Shown here in pieces: positions 34,980-44,202 of a stretch of DNA of 53,686 nt. Positions within the stretch are counted from its first letter, which is position 1. Each line of letters begins with the position of its first letter. Under the pieces are notes generated by a model. That model searched no databases and was not told the origin of the DNA. It saw only the letters and a list, made by a program, of their open reading frames with translations. The stretch is taken from NCBI RefSeq assembly GCF_002902405.1, contig NZ_PPQS01000026.1:1-53686 (forward strand). The letters are read 5' to 3'. Position numbers and translations under genes: made by a program. The stretch is from Staphylococcus schweitzeri. GTDB taxonomy: Bacteria; Bacillota; Bacilli; Staphylococcales; Staphylococcaceae.

Positions 34980-36335
34980 ATGAAAGACGAACAATTATAT
35001 TATTTTGAGAAATCACCAGTATTTAAAGCGATGATGCATTTCTCATTGCCAATGATGATAGGAACTTTATTAAGTGTTGTTTATGGTATTTTAAATATTT
35101 ACTTTATAGGATTTTTAGGAGACAGTCATATGATCTCCGCTATTTCACTGACCTTACCAGTGTTTGCCATCTTAATGGGATTAGGTAATTTATTTGGTGT
35201 TGGTGCAGGAACTTATATTTCACGTTTATTAGGTGCAAAAGACTATAGTAAGAGTAAATTTGTTAGTAGCTTTTCAATTTATGGTGGTATTGCACTAGGA
35301 ATTATCGTTATTTTAGTTACATTACCTTTCAGTGATCAAATCGCAACGATTCTAGGTGCGAGAGGTGAAACGTTGGCCTTAACAAGTAATTATTTGAAAG
35401 TAATGTTTTTAAGTGCGCCATTTGTAATTTTATTCTTCATATTAGAGCAATTTGCGCGTGCGATTGGCGCACCAATGATTTCTATGATTGGTATGTTAGC
35501 TAGTGTAGGATTAAATATTATTTTAGATCCAATATTAATCTTTGGTTTTGATTTAAACGTTGTTGGTGCAGCTTTGGGTACTACAATCAGTAATGTTGCT
35601 GCTGCTCTGTTCTTTATTGTTTATTTTATGAAAAATAGTGACGTCGTGTCAGTTAATATGAAACTTGCGAAACCTAATAAAGAAATGCTTTCTGAAATCT
35701 TTAAAATAGGTATCCCTGCATTTTTAATGAGTATCTTAATGGGATTCACAGGATTAGTTTTAAATTTATTTTTAGCACATTATGGAAACTATGCAATCGC
35801 CAGTTATGGTATCTCATTTAGACTTGTACAATTTCCGGAATTGATTATCATGGGATTATGTGAAGGCGTTGTACCGTTAATTGCATATAACTTTATGGCA
35901 AATAAAGGGCGTATGAAAGATGTTGTCAAAGCAGTTATCATGTCTATTGGCGTTATTTTTGTCATTTGTATGATTGCTGTATTTACAATTGGACATCATA
36001 TGGTAGGATTATTTACTACGGATCAAGCCATTGTTGAATTGGCTACATTTATTCTAAAAGTAACAATGACATCATTATTATTGAATGGTATAGGTTTCTT
36101 ATTTACTGGTATGCTTCAAGCAACTGGACAAGGTCGTGGAGCTACAATTATGGCTATTTTACAAGGCGTGGTTATCATCCCAGTACTATTTATTATGAAT
36201 AGTTTATTCGGATTAGCAGGCGTCATTTGGTCATTTTTAATTGCTGAGTCACTTTGTGCCTTAGCAGCAATGTTAATTGTCTATTTATTACGTGACCGTT
36301 TAACTGTTGATAAATCTGAATTAATAGAAGGTTAA
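34980..36335 (+). CDS. mepA: MATE-family multidrug efflux pump MepA
   Basis: 451 residues with 12 membrane segments in two halves, each opening with a MATE pattern ([37 protein letters not shown] near the start, [36 protein letters not shown] at about 240-280). MATE pumps expel cationic drugs against a sodium or proton gradient. MepA exports dyes, quaternary ammonium biocides, tigecycline and some fluoroquinolones. AAGGAG precedes the ATG by about 10 bases. Intact. A hairpin terminator follows, before mepB. Confidence 0.94.
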   Translation: MKDEQLYYFEKSPVFKAMMHFSLPMMIGTLLSVVYGILNIYFIGFLGDSHMISAISLTLPVFAILMGLGNLFGVGAGTYISRLLGAKDYSKSKFVSSFSIYGGIALGIIVILVTLPFSDQIATILGARGETLALTSNYLKVMFLSAPFVILFFILEQFARAIGAPMISMIGMLASVGLNIILDPILIFGFDLNVVGAALGTTISNVAAALFFIVYFMKNSDVVSVNMKLAKPNKEMLSEIFKIGIPAFLMSILMGFTGLVLNLFLAHYGNYAIASYGISFRLVQFPELIIMGLCEGVVPLIAYNFMANKGRMKDVVKAVIMSIGVIFVICMIAVFTIGHHMVGLFTTDQAIVELATFILKVTMTSLLLNGIGFLFTGMLQATGQGRGATIMAILQGVVIIPVLFIMNSLFGLAGVIWSFLIAESLCALAAMLIVYLLRDRLTVDKSELIEG

Positions 36336-36343
36336 TTATTTCG

Positions 36344-36389
36344 TACACTTCTGGCAGGGTATATTTTGTCCGAAGTGTATTTTATTTTT
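36344..36389 (+). terminator. terminator after mepA
   Basis: TACACTTC (36344-36351) pairs with GAAGTGTA (36372-36379), followed by TTTTATTTTT. Some read-through into mepB is possible since mepB has no clear promoter. Confidence 0.75.
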
Positions 36390-36440
36390 CGAATCAAAAT
36401 CAAAAGTATGATACGATTATGAAAAAAGTGAGTCCAATAT

Positions 36441-36881
36441 ATGTATAAATCTATAACGCAGTTGAAATGTATTTTTAGTAAGAAAACAGAAGGCATAGAT
36501 ATAGTTGATGAACAATATAATCAAGATTACGAAGCGCTAACTTTTAGTTTAAATGGAAAGACATATAAAAGCAGGTTAGCAAAAAAGACACCAACTAAAG
36601 CAGGTTATTTTGTAACATGTTGGACAAAAGACGAGAACAATCGCAATCAACCATATTCAATAGATACATTTACAGATTACTTAATAATCATAGTTATTGA
36701 TGAAGAACTAAATGGGTACTTCTTATTTCCTAGAAAATTATTGAAAGAAAAAGGTATTTTATCATCTTCTGAACAGAAAGGTAAAATGGCCTTTAGAGTT
36801 TATCCTAGATGGTGTGAACATTTAAATAAAACGGCAGAACAAACAAAAAAGTGGCAATGTAAATATTTTTTTGAATACTAA
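36441..36881 (+). CDS. mepB: MepB family protein
   Basis: 146 residues, soluble, basic and rich in aromatic residues (GYFVTCWTKDENNRNQPYSIDTFTDYLIIIVID; FRVYPRWCEHLNKTAEQTKKWQCKYFFEY). It matches the MepB family, named only from its place in mepRAB. The C-terminal pattern recalls small DNA- or nucleotide-binding proteins, but no activity is established. The ribosome site is weak (AAAGTGAG) and lies farther than usual. It follows mepA by 105 bases with a terminator between. A bidirectional hairpin follows the stop. Confidence 0.85.
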   Translation: MYKSITQLKCIFSKKTEGIDIVDEQYNQDYEALTFSLNGKTYKSRLAKKTPTKAGYFVTCWTKDENNRNQPYSIDTFTDYLIIIVIDEELNGYFLFPRKLLKEKGILSSSEQKGKMAFRVYPRWCEHLNKTAEQTKKWQCKYFFEY

Positions 36882-36883
36882 TA

Positions 36884-36960
36884 AAAAGTCATATGGCATC
36901 ACTAATATAAGATGAATATCTCATCTTTCGATAGTGTGAACCATATGACTTTTATTTTTA
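36884..36960. terminator. bidirectional terminator between mepB and glpT
   Basis: AAAGTCATATGG (36885-36896) pairs with CCATATGACTTT (36941-36952), with A and T runs at the ends; genes on either side converge. Confidence 0.85.
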
Positions 36961-36966
36961 TGTGCT

Positions 36967-38325
36967 TTAATGATGAACGGTTTCTTGTCCTACTTTATTC
37001 CAAGTTAGAATAAAGCTTAGCATTGCAAATACACTGATTGCTGTTAATAAGATAAAACCGACATCCCAGCCGAATTTGTCAACCACTGCACCTAAGACAA
37101 TGTTGGCCATTACAGCACCAAACAGATAACCAAATAATCCTGTTAATCCAGCTGCTGTGCCAGCTGCTTTTTTAGGTACATAGTCTAATGCTTGCAAACC
37201 AATTAACATAACTGGCCCATATATTAAGAAACCAATGGCAATTAATGAGACATTGTCTAACCAAGCATTACCTGGAGGATTTAACCAATAAATTAATACA
37301 AATACTGTGACACCTAACATAAAGAAGAAACCTGCAGGTCCACGACGACCTTTGAATAATTTATCAGAAATGTAACCACATAATAATGTACCAGGAATTC
37401 CAGCCCATTCGTATAAGAAGTATGCCCAACCTGATGCTTTTAAGTCGAAATGTTTTTGTTCACTTAAATAGACTGGCGCCCAGTCAAGTACACCATAACG
37501 TACGAAATAAACAAAGATATTTGCAAAGGCAATTGCCCATACCCATTTATTATTCAGTACATATTTAAATAAAATTTCTTTTGTAGTTAATTCTGTTTCT
37601 AATGTTTTCTTATCGCTTGTAGCAAAGTCATTTTTATAAATTTCGATTGGAGGTAAACCTTGAGATTGAGGTGTGTCTCTAATCAATACGTATGAAATTG
37701 CGGCGATAATAAGTGCTAAGAGTGCAGGGTAAATGAATACACCTTCGAAACCTTTTAAATAACCAAAGTTGATAAATGCTGTTGTTGTAATACCCCAAGC
37801 AGCAATAGGTGCCATAATACCGCCACCAACATTATGTGCAACGTTCCAAAGGGCAGTCTTACTTCCACGTTCGCTCACACTAAACCAGTGAACGAGTACA
37901 CGTCCCGAAGGAGGCCAGCCCATACCTTGAAACCAGCCATTTAAGAATAGTAGAACAAATATAATACCGATACTAGATGTAAAGAACGGGACAAACCCCA
38001 TTAATAAATTGACAATAGCTGTTAGAGCTAATCCAAGAACTAAGAAAATACGTGCATTACTCCGATCACTCACAGTACCCATAAAGAACTTACTAAATCC
38101 ATATGCGATGGAAACTGCAGATAATGCAAATCCAAGTTCTGCTTTTGAAAAGCCTTGCTCTTGTAATGCTGGCATAGCTAGTGAAAAGTTTTTACGTAAC
38201 AGATAGTATCCTGCATAACCGATGAAAATCCCAAGAAATACTTGGAGACGTAATCGTTTATAGGTATCATCTATCTGATTTTCTGGCAAAGGTTTAATAT
38301 GCTTTGCAGGTTTAAGAAAATTCAT
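36967..38325 (-). CDS. glpT: glycerol-3-phosphate:phosphate antiporter
   Basis: 452 residues with 12 membrane segments, major facilitator superfamily, organophosphate:Pi antiporter group. Family signature GWFQGMGWPPSGRVLVHWFSVSERGSKTALWNVAHNVGGG (about 131-170) is intact, holding the arginines that grip phosphate. GlpT brings in glycerol 3-phosphate and is also the entry route of fosfomycin. AAGGAGG precedes the ATG. A perfect cre site (38386-38400) lies about 60 bases upstream, fitting glucose repression. Monocistronic. Confidence 0.93.
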   Translation of the reverse strand: MNFLKPAKHIKPLPENQIDDTYKRLRLQVFLGIFIGYAGYYLLRKNFSLAMPALQEQGFSKAELGFALSAVSIAYGFSKFFMGTVSDRSNARIFLVLGLALTAIVNLLMGFVPFFTSSIGIIFVLLFLNGWFQGMGWPPSGRVLVHWFSVSERGSKTALWNVAHNVGGGIMAPIAAWGITTTAFINFGYLKGFEGVFIYPALLALIIAAISYVLIRDTPQSQGLPPIEIYKNDFATSDKKTLETELTTKEILFKYVLNNKWVWAIAFANIFVYFVRYGVLDWAPVYLSEQKHFDLKASGWAYFLYEWAGIPGTLLCGYISDKLFKGRRGPAGFFFMLGVTVFVLIYWLNPPGNAWLDNVSLIAIGFLIYGPVMLIGLQALDYVPKKAAGTAAGLTGLFGYLFGAVMANIVLGAVVDKFGWDVGFILLTAISVFAMLSFILTWNKVGQETVHH

Positions 38326-38637
38326 AAAATCCTCCTTAATATGTATTTATATGCATTTTATGAGATAAATTAATATTAGACATGTATGAAAGCGTTGTCA
38401 ATAACCTTTTTAAAATAGTGGAGAATAAGTAGAATATTGATTTAAATAAATTTTAAAATACAATTTGTTGTTTAGCTTAAAGTTATAATTATACAATTAT
38501 TTTGAATGAGTACATAAATAAATTCTGAGATGATACCAGTGAAAAGTAAGTTTGAAGATGTATTAATGAGGTGAATGGCAAAAAACTATCTTTTTTATGG
38601 ATTGTGGTATAAAATTTATACTAATAGGAGGGATAGT
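38326..38637. other. divergent promoter region glpT / VOC gene
   Basis: 312 bases, AT-rich. It contains the glpT cre site and the start signals of the VOC gene. Open frame 38575-38637 is only an unused in-frame extension of the VOC gene. Confidence 0.55.
38386..38400. promoter_or_regulatory. cre site upstream of glpT
   Basis: ATGAAAGCGTTGTCA matches every fixed position of WTGNAANCGNWNNCW and has the strong AAAGCG core. Confidence 0.78.
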
Positions 38638-39564
38638 ATGACTATAGTAGGACATCATCACATATCCATGTATACAAAAGATGCAAAACGAAATAAGAAT
38701 TTTTACACAAATGTACTTGGATTACGATTAGTTGAAAAATCGGTAAATCAAGACAATACTTCAATGTACCATTTGTTTTATGGGGATGAAGTAGGTACAG
38801 CTGGAACAATTTTAAGCTTTTTTGAAATTCCTAATGCGGGTCATAAGCAGCCAGGAACTGAAACGATTTATCGATTTTCATTATTAGTACCAAATCAAGC
38901 GGCACTTCATTATTTTGAAAAACGCCTTAATAATAATGGTATTAAGTCTGAACGTTTGTACTATCTTGGACAAGAAGGTGTTGTCTTTAAAGATGAAGAC
39001 GACTTAGAAATCATACTGCTTGTTAATGATAGTTTTGAAGTACCACATCAATGGCAACATAACGCTTATAGTGAGATACCTCAAGCATATCAAATTTTAG
39101 GAATAGGACCAGTAGAATTAAGAGTTAGAAATACAGCGCGTACGGTAGAATTTTTGGAAAATGTCTTAGGTTATCGCAAAAGAGACAATGAATCATTCGA
39201 TGTTCTGACATTAGCACCACAAGGTTTATATTCAGATTTTGTAGTTATTGAGCAACAGGGACAACGTGAAAGACCTGGACGAGGTTATATCCATCATATT
39301 GCAGTTAATACTCCACAAATGAGTGACTTAGATGCAATTTACAAGAAATTACAACAACAAGCACAAAGTAACTCAGGTATTATTGATCGCTATTTCTTTA
39401 AATCTTTATACTATCGCCATAATTCAATTATGTATGAATTTGCGACTGAAGAACCTGGATTCACTATAGATACACCTGTTGAACAATTAGGAAGTCAATT
39501 GAACTTACCTGACTTTTTAGAAGCAGAACGTGAACAAATTGAAAGTAAGTTACACGAAATATAA
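38638..39564 (+). CDS. VOC-family ring-cleaving dioxygenase (glyoxalase superfamily)
   Basis: 308 residues with two VOC modules: residues about 1-130 (VGHHHISMYTKDAKRNKNFYTNVLGLRLVEKS) and about 148-300 (ILGIGPVELRVRNTARTVEFLENVLGYRKRD). Metal-site candidates are the N-terminal His6/His7 and His in GYIHHIAV and a Glu near the end (MYEFATEEPGF). This MhqA/MhqO-like layout is linked to breakdown of hydroquinone-type aromatic compounds. The 38575 extension is rejected: AGGAGG at 38626-38631 serves ATG 38638. An LLM flavin enzyme and an FMN reductase follow 13 bases apart, suggesting a detoxification operon. Confidence 0.85.
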   Translation: MTIVGHHHISMYTKDAKRNKNFYTNVLGLRLVEKSVNQDNTSMYHLFYGDEVGTAGTILSFFEIPNAGHKQPGTETIYRFSLLVPNQAALHYFEKRLNNNGIKSERLYYLGQEGVVFKDEDDLEIILLVNDSFEVPHQWQHNAYSEIPQAYQILGIGPVELRVRNTARTVEFLENVLGYRKRDNESFDVLTLAPQGLYSDFVVIEQQGQRERPGRGYIHHIAVNTPQMSDLDAIYKKLQQQAQSNSGIIDRYFFKSLYYRHNSIMYEFATEEPGFTIDTPVEQLGSQLNLPDFLEAEREQIESKLHEI

Positions 39565-39577
39565 AGGAGAATGTCTA

Positions 39578-40639
39578 ATGGCAAAATTAGAAATGAATAA
39601 AAATACGCCTCTTGAGTTTGGTTTGTATTCTTTAGGTGATCATTTATTGAATCCATTTAAAGGTGAAAAAGTAAGTTATGAACAACGTATTAATGAAATT
39701 ATTGAAGCAAGTAAATTAGCAGATGATGCGGGTATTGATGTTTTTGCAGTTGGTGAAAGTCATCAGGAGCATTTTACAACACAGGCACATACGGTTGTGT
39801 TAGGTGCAATTGCCCAAGCGACAAAGAATATTAAAGTTTCAAGTTCTTCAACGATTATTAGTGCAACAGATCCAGTAAGAGTATTTGAAGACTTCGCGAC
39901 ATTAGATTTGATTTCTCATGGTAGAGCCGAAATTGTAGCTGGCAGAGCATCCAGAACAGGTATTTTTGACTTGTTTGGCTATGATTTAAAAGACTATGAT
40001 GAATTGTTTGAAGAAAAATTAGGTTTACTTTTAGAGTTAAATAAAACTGAGCGTATTACTTGGTCTGGAAAATATCGTCCAGAACTTAGAAATATGAAAA
40101 TATTCCCAAGACCAATCGATAATACATTGCCAATATGGCGTGCTGTTGGTGGTCCACCTGCAAGTGCTATCAAAGCGGGAAAACAAGGTGTACCAATGAT
40201 GATTACAACTCTTGGAGGTCCGGCAATGAACTTTAAAGGTTCTATAGATGCGTATCGTCAAGCAGCAACTGAAGTAGGTTTCGATGCTTCTCCTGAGTCC
40301 TTACCAGTAAGTACAGCGAGTTTATTTTACACAGCTGAAACAACACAAGATGCTATGAGGGAATTTTATCCACACTTGAATACAGGGATGTCATTTATTC
40401 GTGGCGTTGGGTATCCAAAACAGCAATTTGCTAATTCGTCAGATTATCGAGAAGCTCTAATGGTTGGAAGTCCACAACAAATTATTGAAAAAATATTGTA
40501 TCAACACGAATTGTATGGTCATCAACGCTTTATGGCACAGCTTGATTTTGGTGGTGTACCATTTGAAAATGTTATGAAGAATATTGAGTTAATTGGCAAC
40601 GAAATTATACCTGCGATTAAAAAATATTTATCAAAATAG
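39578..40639 (+). CDS. LLM-class flavin-dependent oxidoreductase
   Basis: 353 residues, luciferase-like barrel. Typical blocks: AGIDVFAVGESHQEHFTTQAHTVVLGAIAQATKNIKVSSSSTIISATDPVRVFEDFATLDLISHGRAEIVAGRAS and PIWRAVGGPPASAIKAGKQGVPMM. Probably a monooxygenase using reduced FMN. The reading frame extends to 39530 inside the VOC gene, but AAGGAG just after the VOC stop puts the start at ATG 39578. The FMN reductase encoded next is the natural supplier of reduced flavin, so the two likely work as one system. Distinct from the LLM gene at 25953. Confidence 0.87.
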   Translation: MAKLEMNKNTPLEFGLYSLGDHLLNPFKGEKVSYEQRINEIIEASKLADDAGIDVFAVGESHQEHFTTQAHTVVLGAIAQATKNIKVSSSSTIISATDPVRVFEDFATLDLISHGRAEIVAGRASRTGIFDLFGYDLKDYDELFEEKLGLLLELNKTERITWSGKYRPELRNMKIFPRPIDNTLPIWRAVGGPPASAIKAGKQGVPMMITTLGGPAMNFKGSIDAYRQAATEVGFDASPESLPVSTASLFYTAETTQDAMREFYPHLNTGMSFIRGVGYPKQQFANSSDYREALMVGSPQQIIEKILYQHELYGHQRFMAQLDFGGVPFENVMKNIELIGNEIIPAIKKYLSK

Positions 40640-40652
40640 GAGGGGAGTCATC

Positions 40653-41219
40653 ATGAATATTGTATTATTGTCAGGTTCGACAGTAGGTTCTAAAACGAGA
40701 ATTGCTATGGATGATTTAAAAAATGAATTAGAAGCTAACAATGAGGGACATCAAATAGAGTTGATGGATTTACGAGATCTTGAATTAGAATTTAGCGTTG
40801 GAAAGAATTATCTAGATACTACAGGAGATGTATATAAATTAACGACGTCGTTAATGCAGGCTGATGTGATTTTTATTGGTTTTCCAATTTTTCAAGCTTC
40901 CATCCCTGGTGCTTTGAAAAATGTGTTTGATCTACTTCCAGTCAATGCATTTCGTGACAAAGTAATAGGACTTGTAGCGACAGCTGGTTCAAGCAAACAT
41001 TTTTTGATTCCTGAGATGCATTTAAAGCCAATACTGAGTTACATGAAAGCATACACGATGCAAACGTATGTATTTATTGAAGAGAAAGACTTTTCAAATC
41101 AACAAATCATCAATGATGATGTCGTATTTCGTTTAAAAGAGTTAGCACAATCCACAATGCGAACTGCTAAAGTACAACAACAAGTGCTTGAAGAAGAAAA
41201 CAACCAATACGACTTTTAA
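40653..41219 (+). CDS. NADPH-dependent FMN reductase family protein
   Basis: 188 residues, flavodoxin-like fold. N-terminal LLSGSTVGSKTRIAMDDL is the FMN phosphate loop; IFIGFPIFQASIPGALKNVFDLLP is the family hallmark. It should use NAD(P)H to reduce FMN, or quinones and azo compounds. The start is ATG 40653 after AGGAGGGG, 14 bases beyond the LLM stop. Last gene of the VOC-LLM-reductase operon; terminator follows. Confidence 0.87.
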   Translation: MNIVLLSGSTVGSKTRIAMDDLKNELEANNEGHQIELMDLRDLELEFSVGKNYLDTTGDVYKLTTSLMQADVIFIGFPIFQASIPGALKNVFDLLPVNAFRDKVIGLVATAGSSKHFLIPEMHLKPILSYMKAYTMQTYVFIEEKDFSNQQIINDDVVFRLKELAQSTMRTAKVQQQVLEEENNQYDF

Positions 41220-41227
41220 AGTATAAA

Positions 41228-41275
41228 AATAAGACGCTCGTCACACTAAATTTGTAAGTGTTTGAGCGTCTTTTC
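41228..41275. terminator. bidirectional terminator after the FMN reductase gene
   Basis: AAGACGCTC (41231-41239) pairs with GAGCGTCTT (41264-41272), inner ACACT/AGTGT stem, T run right and A run left; between convergent genes. Confidence 0.88.
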
Positions 41276-41278
41276 ATA

Positions 41279-42274
41279 TTAACTATATAGCCAATGAACG
41301 ACGATAAAGGCAAGTGATGACAAGCATATTGAGGTAATAATGATTGTCATAAGCGGTTTAAGTGCGCGATTTTTAAGATCTTTAAATGCAACATTTAACC
41401 CTAACGCAACCATGGCCATTAATAAGCAAATTGTTGATACAGTATTTAAAATATTTAGCAATGCTGACGGAATAGTTACATATGTATTCACTAAGGCCAT
41501 AATGACAAATCCAATTAAAAAGTATGGAATGCTTATTCGACCCTTGCTAGATGATTCTAATGAACGGAAACGCATAATTAAAATAAGTACGATGGTTAAT
41601 GGAATCAGTAAGAATACTCTACCAAGTTTACCAAGAAGTGCAATTTTAAGTGCATCACTACCACCAAAACCACCAGCTAAGACAACATGCGCAATTTCAT
41701 GAAGACTAACGCCAGACCAAGCGCCATAGACATTTGTTGTCATTGAGAAGATAGCGTAAATTGCTGTATATATAAGTGAAAATATCGTACCAATCAATGC
41801 GATGATACCGATACTAATAGCTGTATCCTTTTCACGTGATTTGAATATTGGAGCGACTGCGGCAATAGCGGCAGCACCACATACACCTGTACCTACACCT
41901 AGTAATAATGCGATGTTTTTGTCACCATGCAACAGTTTGTTGACAAAGAGCATCATTATAATACTAAAAATAACGACACCTACATCGATGGCCAATAGTT
42001 TGCTACCTTGACCGATAATGTCGAATATATTGAGTTTAAGTCCATATAGGATGATTGCAAATCTTAATAAATATTTGGATGAAAAAGTAATACCTGAGCT
42101 ATATTTTTCAGGATATCCTCTGAAATGCCGATATAGAATAGCGATTAATATCGCGATAGTTAGTGCACCAACTTTATCTAATATTGGCAATTTAGCTGCT
42201 AAAAAACTAAATAATGCGACTATAAAAGTCAATGATAGTCCAATCATAAAGTACTTGTTTTTCAATGATGCCAT
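41279..42274 (-). CDS. YeiH-family putative sulfate exporter
   Basis: 331 residues with about ten membrane segments. Signature blocks: YLLRFAIILYGLKLNIFDI, LLLGVGTGVCGAAAIAAVAPIFKSREKDTAISIG and GAWSGVSLHEIAHVVLAGG, all typical of the UPF0324/YeiH group (Cons_hypoth698). Sulfate or sulfonate export is a proposed role, not firmly shown. AAAGGAGG precedes the ATG. Stands alone. Confidence 0.85.
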   Translation of the reverse strand: MASLKNKYFMIGLSLTFIVALFSFLAAKLPILDKVGALTIAILIAILYRHFRGYPEKYSSGITFSSKYLLRFAIILYGLKLNIFDIIGQGSKLLAIDVGVVIFSIIMMLFVNKLLHGDKNIALLLGVGTGVCGAAAIAAVAPIFKSREKDTAISIGIIALIGTIFSLIYTAIYAIFSMTTNVYGAWSGVSLHEIAHVVLAGGFGGSDALKIALLGKLGRVFLLIPLTIVLILIMRFRSLESSSKGRISIPYFLIGFVIMALVNTYVTIPSALLNILNTVSTICLLMAMVALGLNVAFKDLKNRALKPLMTIIITSICLSSLAFIVVHWLYS

Positions 42275-42535
42275 GAGCTATGCCTCCTTTAATAGCATTT
42301 TAGCACTGTTTTGTCGTGTTTTTAAATATAAATTTCTAATGATTAATAAAGTGGTATTTAATTTAAGTTGTGTGATAGGATCTTATGCATCAATCAAAGT
42401 TCCACTTCCTTTATCATCTCTGTCCCACGCTTTTAGTCGCCGAAAAGTAAATTTAATATACAAAGTGTAATATTGGTATGTTATTATAGTAATAATTTAC
42501 AGAATTATATGAAAAATGAATGGAGATGTGATGGT

Positions 42536-43081
42536 ATGTTTGGAATGAAAGTGAATGAACAAATAACATTAAAAATTTTAGAAGCCCATGACACAGAAGC
42601 ACTTTTCAATTTAGTCAATCGTTCAAGAGATTCACTTAGAGAATGGTTACCTTGGGTAGATGCAACTAAGCAGCCATCAGATACGCGTTCGTTTATTAAA
42701 AGAGGACTTTTGCAATTTGCGGATGGTAATGGGTTTCAGTGTGGTATTTGGTATGAAGGAACACTTGCGGGTGTAATCGGTTTACATGAAATTAATCATA
42801 TGCACAGAAAAACGTCATTAGGCTATTATTTAGATAAACAATTTGAGGGTCAAGGGATTATGACACAAGCTGTTGAGGCATTGATAAAGTATTGCTTCGA
42901 AGAGGTTGGCTTAAATCGAATTGAAATAAGTGCCGCAGTTAATAATGAAAAAAGCCAAGCCATCCCCGAACGGTTGGGTTTTACTAAAGAAGGTATGTTA
43001 CGTGACAACGAATTATTAAATGGTTTTTATTCATCGAGTTACGTCTATAGTTTATTAAAATCAGAATACAATCAAAGATGA
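42536..43081 (+). CDS. GNAT acetyltransferase, RimJ/RimL-like
   Basis: 181 residues of GNAT fold. VNRSRDSLREWLPWVDATKQPSDTRSFIKRGL near the start is typical of the ribosomal-protein-N-acetyltransferase-like group; GYYLDKQFEGQGIMTQAVEALIKYCFEEVGLNRIEI holds the acetyl-CoA pyrophosphate loop (Q/GxGxxT). Target unknown: an N-terminal amine of a protein or a small amine. The frame opens at 42473, but GGAG at 42522-42525 supports ATG 42536. Followed by an AT-only hairpin (43128-43155). Confidence 0.82.
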   Translation: MFGMKVNEQITLKILEAHDTEALFNLVNRSRDSLREWLPWVDATKQPSDTRSFIKRGLLQFADGNGFQCGIWYEGTLAGVIGLHEINHMHRKTSLGYYLDKQFEGQGIMTQAVEALIKYCFEEVGLNRIEISAAVNNEKSQAIPERLGFTKEGMLRDNELLNGFYSSSYVYSLLKSEYNQR

Positions 43082-43127
43082 TAAGTGAATCTGATAAAGG
43101 AGTGTTGACTTATATTTATAAGCATTG

Positions 43128-43155
43128 CTTTTTTATTTATTTTTAAATAAAAAAG
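43128..43155 (+). terminator. AT-rich hairpin after the GNAT gene
   Basis: CTTTTTTATTT (43128-43138) pairs perfectly with AAATAAAAAAG (43145-43155). One G-C pair at the base only, so a weak terminator; it abuts the fep promoter. Confidence 0.5.
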
Positions 43156-43159
43156 GTTG

Positions 43160-43188
43160 TTGACAGTATTATTTTATGGCAATATAAT
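43160..43188 (+). promoter_or_regulatory. consensus sigma-A promoter of fepABC
   Basis: TTGACA (43160-43165) and TATAAT (43183-43188) are both perfect, with the ideal 17-base spacer. The Fur box starts six bases after the -10. Confidence 0.85.
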
Positions 43189-43193
43189 GATTT

Positions 43194-43208
43194 TGATAAT
43201 TATTATCA
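43194..43208. promoter_or_regulatory. Fur box of fepABC
   Basis: TGATAATTATTATCA matches the 7-1-7 Fur consensus at all 15 positions and overlaps the predicted transcription start. Occupancy by iron-loaded Fur would block the very strong promoter. Confidence 0.9.
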
Positions 43209-43347
43209 TCTAGATAATGTTCATGGAAGTACCCTTAAAATAATTATTTTAAGAACAGCGTGTTATTTTGCAGTGTAGGGAATGTAGGATAGTGCGGATG
43301 AGGACATGTCTATGGGGATAATAGAATTTCTATAATGAGGTGTCAAA

Positions 43348-44202
43348 ATGAAAAAGTTAACAACGCTATTATTAGCGTCAACATTATTAATTGCTGCATG
43401 TGGGAACGACGATAGTAAAAAGGATGCTTCAAAGACATCGAAAAAAGATGACGGTATTAAAGCAGAATTAAAACAAGCAACAAAAGCATATGATAAATAT
43501 ACTGATGAGCAGTTAAATGAATTTTTAAAAGGAACAGAGAAATTTGTTAAAGCGATTGAAAATAATGATATGGCTCAAGCAAAAGAAATATATCCTAAAG
43601 TGCGTATGTATTATGAACGTTCAGAGCCAGTCGCAGAGGCATTTGGAGATTTAGATCCTAAAATTGATGCTCGTCTTGCGGATATGAAGGAAGAGAAAAA
43701 GGAAAAAGAATGGCAAGGTTATCATAAAATTGAAAAAGCCTTATATGAAGATAAGAAAATTGATGATATGACTAAAAAAGATGCACAACAATTATTGAAA
43801 AATGCAAAAGAATTACATGCGAAAGTAGACACGTTAGATATTACGCCGAAATTAATGTTGCAGGGTTCAGTTGATTTGTTAAATGAAGTTGCTACATCTA
43901 AAATTACAGGAGAAGAGGAAGTATACTCACACACAGATTTATATGACTTTAAAGCAAATGTTGAAGGTGCACAAAAAATTTATGACTTATTCAAACCAAT
44001 TCTAGAGAAAAAGGATAAAAAATTAAGTGACGATATTCAAACAAACTTCGATAAAGTGAATAAATTATTAGACAAATATAAAGATAAGAATGGTGGATAT
44101 GAGTCATTTGAAAAAGTATCTAAAAATGACCGCAAAGCATTTGCTGATGCTGTAAATGCTTTAGGAGAGCCATTAAGTAAAATGGCTGTGATTACAGAAT
44201 GA
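43348..44202 (+). CDS. fepA: FepA, EfeO-type iron-uptake lipoprotein
   Basis: 284 residues. Lipoprotein signal with lipobox IAAC (Cys18) and an all-helical, Lys/Asp/Glu-rich EfeO/imelysin-like domain; YHKIEKALYED holds the HxxE-type metal motif. Part of FepABC (EfeUOB-type), which takes up iron and has been reported to use haem iron. GAGGTG precedes the ATG. Overlaps fepB by four bases (ATGA). Behind a strong promoter with a perfect Fur box. Confidence 0.92.
   Translation: MKKLTTLLLASTLLIAACGNDDSKKDASKTSKKDDGIKAELKQATKAYDKYTDEQLNEFLKGTEKFVKAIENNDMAQAKEIYPKVRMYYERSEPVAEAFGDLDPKIDARLADMKEEKKEKEWQGYHKIEKALYEDKKIDDMTKKDAQQLLKNAKELHAKVDTLDITPKLMLQGSVDLLNEVATSKITGEEEVYSHTDLYDFKANVEGAQKIYDLFKPILEKKDKKLSDDIQTNFDKVNKLLDKYKDKNGGYESFEKVSKNDRKAFADAVNALGEPLSKMAVITE

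Noticed and set aside
42018..42470. 150-codon plus-strand frame
   Set aside because: Antisense to the YeiH-type gene, whose membrane-protein coding and good ribosome site make it the real gene.
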